Shown here piece by piece: positions 61,184-64,000 of a stretch of DNA of 64,000 bases. The DNA comes from Virgibacillus halotolerans (GTDB taxonomy: Bacteria; Bacillota; Bacilli; Bacillales; Amphibacillaceae): contig NZ_JAFBEA010000014.1 of the NCBI RefSeq assembly GCF_016908515.1, positions 38,505 through 102,504 on the forward strand. The letters are read 5' to 3'. Within the stretch, counting starts at the first letter, position 1; every line of letters begins with the position of its first letter. The position numbers and the translations under genes were made by a program. The notes beneath the pieces are model-generated. The model saw only the letters and a list, made by a program, of their open reading frames with translations, had not been told where the DNA came from and did no database searches.

Positions 61184-62488
61184 ATGAAATTACTTTTTAG
61201 TAGAAATAAACAAGTGAATGAACCATCTTTACTAGAAAAAAGTAAGCAACTGCATCCTGTCGTTGAGGTTGAAAAAGGCTCAGATCTGGAAAAACAATTG
61301 AACATGCTTGATCTTACGGAAGCAGATTTTGCTGTGGCCCAAGTTCTTAAACCATTTGTTGAAGAAAATAATACAGCTATCATTGATGGGTTTTATGAAA
61401 ACCTGGAACATAATCCAGCCCTTATTAAAATGATCAACGAAAATAGTTCAATTGAGCGATTGAAACAATCATTAAACAAACATATTGTGGAAATGTTTGC
61501 TGGAGAAATTAATGAAGCATTTATCCAGAGGCGCAAAATGATTGCACACATTCACGTGAATATTGGATTGACACAGAAGTGGTACATAGGTTCATTCCAA
61601 AAAATATTTGACGGATTGATCATGCTGTTGAGGGATGAATTTTCAAATGAAGCAGACTTTTTACTAGTAGTAAGTGTGGTTAACAAGCTATTAAATTTAG
61701 AACAGCAAGTGGTATTGGAAGCATATGATGAGGAAGTTATGCGGCAAAAAGAAACAGAAGCGGAGCAAAGGGAAGAACTGATTGATTCATTGGAAGAAAC
61801 GTCGATGGAACTTGCTTCTCTTGCGGAGGAAACGAATGCATCAATTGAAGAAATGACTGCACAGGTAAATATCATTACTGCAAATTCAAAAACGGCTACT
61901 GAGCTGGCGGAAGAAGCAAAGGAAGTGGCTGATCAGGGGAGAAATCATCTGGCAGTCATGAATACTTCTATAGAAAATATGGAACAGGGAACAACAAAAG
62001 TGAATGAAGAGATGACAGGCTTGGAGGAGACATCCACACAAATTAAAGAAATTATTGGAATTGTAAAGTCGATAGCAGACCAGACTAATTTGCTTGCGTT
62101 AAACGCGTCGATTGAGGCCGCCAGGGCGGGTGAACACGGGCGCGGTTTTGCAGTAGTAGCTGATGAAGTGCGTAAATTGGCGGAGCAAACAGCGAACTCC
62201 GTTACCAATGTGACAGAATTGATCAATCAAACAAATGATCAGGTATTAAACAGTGCCTCCTCTATCAAGGAAGTTCGGGGATTTTTAACGAATGTTCGGG
62301 AGCAGATGAAAACAACTGAAAACGCGTTTGGGAAAATAAACGGTAGTATGGAAAAGACAAAGGACAGTAACGCAAGGAATCAGGCTGATTTAGAAGTATT
62401 TAGTCAAGCGATTCGGGAAATTGAGGAATCAGCAGCAACGATCACCACATCAGCCGATAAATTAAATCATATGATGGACAAAGGATAA
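61184..62488 (+). CDS. hemAT: Heme-based aerotactic transducer HemAT
   Basis: The 434-residue soluble chemoreceptor senses oxygen and signals to CheA. The N-terminal globin-coupled sensor (about 35-195) has the proximal histidine at residue 124 in [21 protein letters not shown] coiled-coil linker (residues 200-225) leads to the MCP signalling domain, whose hairpin tip contains [40 protein letters not shown]. No membrane segment is present, as in HemAT of B. subtilis. ATG 61184 follows GAGGAGA; the longer frame from 61163 overlaps that site. No chemotaxis genes are adjacent. Confidence 0.95.
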   Translation: MKLLFSRNKQVNEPSLLEKSKQLHPVVEVEKGSDLEKQLNMLDLTEADFAVAQVLKPFVEENNTAIIDGFYENLEHNPALIKMINENSSIERLKQSLNKHIVEMFAGEINEAFIQRRKMIAHIHVNIGLTQKWYIGSFQKIFDGLIMLLRDEFSNEADFLLVVSVVNKLLNLEQQVVLEAYDEEVMRQKETEAEQREELIDSLEETSMELASLAEETNASIEEMTAQVNIITANSKTATELAEEAKEVADQGRNHLAVMNTSIENMEQGTTKVNEEMTGLEETSTQIKEIIGIVKSIADQTNLLALNASIEAARAGEHGRGFAVVADEVRKLAEQTANSVTNVTELINQTNDQVLNSASSIKEVRGFLTNVREQMKTTENAFGKINGSMEKTKDSNARNQADLEVFSQAIREIEESAATITTSADKLNHMMDKG

Positions 62489-62613
62489 AGTTAGTATTGT
62501 GGGGGTCTTTAGACCTATTCATGTAAATTAAAATCATTCTAAATACTCTTGTTGTCGGTTAATGTTCATGATAACATAACTTTAATGAACAGAATTAGAG
62601 AGGAAAGAATGTA

Positions 62614-62862
62614 TTGAGAAAAAAGATGATAGATGACCTTTTGCAATCCATCAGTAAATTATCTGAAGATGTGAAGGAATTACAATCCAACAGTCGTCAT
62701 TTGTATGATCTGATAGCAAACACAGAAATGAATATGGAACGTGTTAATTTTAAGTTATTACGTTTGCGGCAGGACATCTTTATTTTGGATCAGAAGTTTG
62801 TTCGTGTTGTAAAACTTTGGGAAATTAGAGAAAATAAATTTATAGCGAAGAAAGCAATATAA
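62614..62862 (+). CDS. Small coiled-coil protein
   Basis: The 82-residue protein starts at TTG 62614 with GAGGAAAG upstream. Almost the whole chain (about 5-75) is predicted helical with heptad-like spacing (DDLLQSISKLSEDVKELQ, NMERVNFKLLRLRQDIFIL). It resembles hydrophilic small coiled-coil proteins near regulators, but I do not recognise a family. It follows hemAT by about 125 bases; a functional link is not shown. Confidence 0.6.
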   Translation: MRKKMIDDLLQSISKLSEDVKELQSNSRHLYDLIANTEMNMERVNFKLLRLRQDIFILDQKFVRVVKLWEIRENKFIAKKAI

Positions 62863-62892
62863 AAGCGTGCATACTGCAGGCTTTATTTTTTT
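62862..62892 (+). terminator. Terminator after the coiled-coil gene
   Basis: AAAGCGTGCA pairs with TGCAGGCTTT around a 3-base loop, followed by a T-run. Confidence 0.8.
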
Positions 62893-62973
62893 GCTGTAAT
62901 TGTTTTGTTTGGTGCCGTTCCTTGATAACTGCTATGATTAAATTTCATCTAATTAATCAAAGGAGTAAAAATT

Positions 62974-63891
62974 ATGAAAAAATCCTTCGCCGATTTTATT
63001 CCACAAAATAAGAGTTTCATATGGTTGATCATTTTAATTATAACGCTATTATGGGGCTATGCATGGGTACTTATGAAATCCGCTCTTCTATATATGGGGC
63101 CTTTTACTTTTTCAGCGTTTCGTTTTGGAACAGGGGCAATAACGTTACTATTTGTTGTTTTAATACTTAAAATCGGATTGCCACCAAAACAATATTGGAA
63201 ACATTTAATCGTAGTTGGTATTTTACAAACCTCGATTGTTTTTCTATTTGTCATGTATGGCTTGGAGTTTGTTGGCGCTGGAAAAGCATCTGTTTTACTC
63301 TATTCCATGCCCATGTGGAGTAGCATGCTTGCAGCAAGGTTCTTGGGAGAAAAGTTGACACCTTCCAAATTCACTGGATTATTAATCGGGATGGTAGGAC
63401 TATTGACCATTCTAGGCTGGGATATTTGGGCAGGGCAAAGTTTTGAAATGATTTTTGGCGAAATCCTTATCATCATTGCGGCGGTATCATGGGGGATAGC
63501 AAATGTTTACTATCGACTCCATGTGCAGGATTTGCCAAAAATACAAGCATCTGGATTTCAAATGTTATTTGGAACGATCGGAATTATCATTGCTACCCTG
63601 TTTATGGAGTGGGGCGAACCAGTCGTGTTAAATGCACATAGTATTTATTATATTTTATTTACTGGTGTGTTTGCTTCTGCATTGTGTTTTACAGTCTGGT
63701 TTGTGGTGATCAGTTTAATCGATATGGTGACGGCTACGATCGCTACCTTGCTGGTACCAATATTTGGACTCGTATTTAGCAGTCTCTTATTGGATGAGAA
63801 AATGACGATGAGTATTTTAATTGGATCCGGATTGATTATTATTGGAATTATTATAGCGCAAGTAAAAGTGAAAAGACCTCGCCCTGATTGA
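62974..63891 (+). CDS. EamA family (DMT) transporter
   Basis: The 305-residue protein has ten membrane helices in two EamA repeats (about 15-145 and 158-297). Markers are LLWGYAWVLMKSAL at helix 1, APLLYSMP-like SVLLYSMPMWSSMLAARFLGEKL at helix 4-5 and LLVPIFGLVFSSLLLDEKM at the end of the second repeat. The family exports or imports small metabolites, often amino acids. AAAGGAG precedes the ATG. The final codons are immediately followed by TGA that is also the first three bases of a putative IS terminal repeat, so the native C-terminus may have been slightly altered. Confidence 0.9.
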   Translation: MKKSFADFIPQNKSFIWLIILIITLLWGYAWVLMKSALLYMGPFTFSAFRFGTGAITLLFVVLILKIGLPPKQYWKHLIVVGILQTSIVFLFVMYGLEFVGAGKASVLLYSMPMWSSMLAARFLGEKLTPSKFTGLLIGMVGLLTILGWDIWAGQSFEMIFGEILIIIAAVSWGIANVYYRLHVQDLPKIQASGFQMLFGTIGIIIATLFMEWGEPVVLNAHSIYYILFTGVFASALCFTVWFVVISLIDMVTATIATLLVPIFGLVFSSLLLDEKMTMSILIGSGLIIIGIIIAQVKVKRPRPD

Positions 63892-64000
63892 ACTGCCCCC
63901 TGTCCAGTAGACAGTGGAAATAATAAAATAATTTAGGCGGCCATAGTCCTATATTCTATAGGGCTGTGGCCATTTAATTTGTCTTGATATCTTTCATGAT
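63889..64000 (-). mobile_element. Probable end of an IS3-family (IS150 group) element, extending beyond the window
   Basis: TGAACTGCCCCCTGTCCAGT at 63889 onward resembles the terminal inverted repeats of IS150-type elements, which commonly begin TGAACTG-CCC. Minus-strand sequence at the window edge reads a short frame ending ...MKDIKTN-stop at about 63973, as the end of a transposase gene would, then a terminator hairpin (63939-63971). The transposase itself lies outside the window, so the call rests on end similarity from memory. Confidence 0.5.
63939..63971. terminator. Hairpin within the putative IS end
   Basis: GGCCATAGTCCTATA pairs with TATAGGGCTGTGGCC around a 3-base loop. Confidence 0.75.

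Noticed and set aside
1..64000. CRISPR arrays, tRNA and rRNA genes, prophage genes
   Set aside because: Looked for by eye on both strands; no regularly spaced repeats, no cloverleaf or rRNA sequence and no structural phage genes were found.

Overview
The window comes from a low-GC Gram-positive bacterium of the family Bacillaceae, most likely a moderately halophilic genus such as Oceanobacillus, Virgibacillus or a relative. The signs are low G+C, strong AGGAGG ribosome binding sites, frequent TTG starts, sigma-A type promoters, acidic secreted proteins, and typical Bacillaceae genes (ytaF, ywbE, cvfB, hemAT, a queF behind a preQ1-I riboswitch). The genus is an inference. No tRNA, rRNA, CRISPR array or prophage was seen.

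Left part (1-17.8 kb): a partial TPM-domain membrane protein, riboswitch-controlled queF and a threonine/serine dehydratase are followed by an allantoin utilisation island. The island holds an NCS1 allantoin permease, two allantoinases, an MFS transporter, a YfcC-type transporter, the regulator PucR, an NCS2 permease, allantoate amidohydrolase (allC), ureidoglycine aminohydrolase (allE) and ureidoglycolate dehydrogenase (allD). The encoded route is import of allantoin, then allantoate, ureidoglycine, ureidoglycolate and oxalurate, with ammonia released on the way. Uricase upstream and oxamate carbamoyltransferase downstream are not in the window.

Middle part (17.8-34.1 kb): mostly housekeeping genes: a Cof-type HAD phosphatase, oligoendopeptidase F, DUF2164, ywbE, a YesK-like protein, cvfB, speG, an SDR, ytaF, topB, two SEDS glycosyltransferases (FtsW/RodA), a PRiA4_ORF3 protein and a flavodoxin. 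A roughly 380-nt multi-hairpin RNA with its own promoter and terminator lies upstream of cvfB and matches no family I recognise.

Right part (33-60 kb): a large peptidoglycan and amino-sugar salvage locus. It has a cytoplasmic AmiE-like hydrolase, two ABC sugar importers (binding protein plus two permeases each, no ATPase), a HAD phosphatase, a BadF/BadG amino-sugar kinase (MurK-like), MurR and MurQ. A row of secreted enzymes follows: NagZ, a TasA/CalY-like fibre protein, gamma-glutamyltransferase, an M14 peptidase, NamZ, AmiE, an endonuclease/exonuclease/phosphatase-fold enzyme and a second NamZ. Six of these unrelated enzymes end in the same helical module of about 82 residues (the type databases call FIMAH, as far as I recall). 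This suggests a shared docking or wall-retention device around the TasA-like protein, and it is the most interesting system here. Three cre-like sites point to CcpA control.

End of window (60-64 kb): an arginase-fold ureohydrolase with an altered metal site, the aerotaxis sensor HemAT, a small coiled-coil protein and an EamA transporter. The transporter's stop codon coincides with what looks like the terminal inverted repeat of an IS3-family element extending out of the window.
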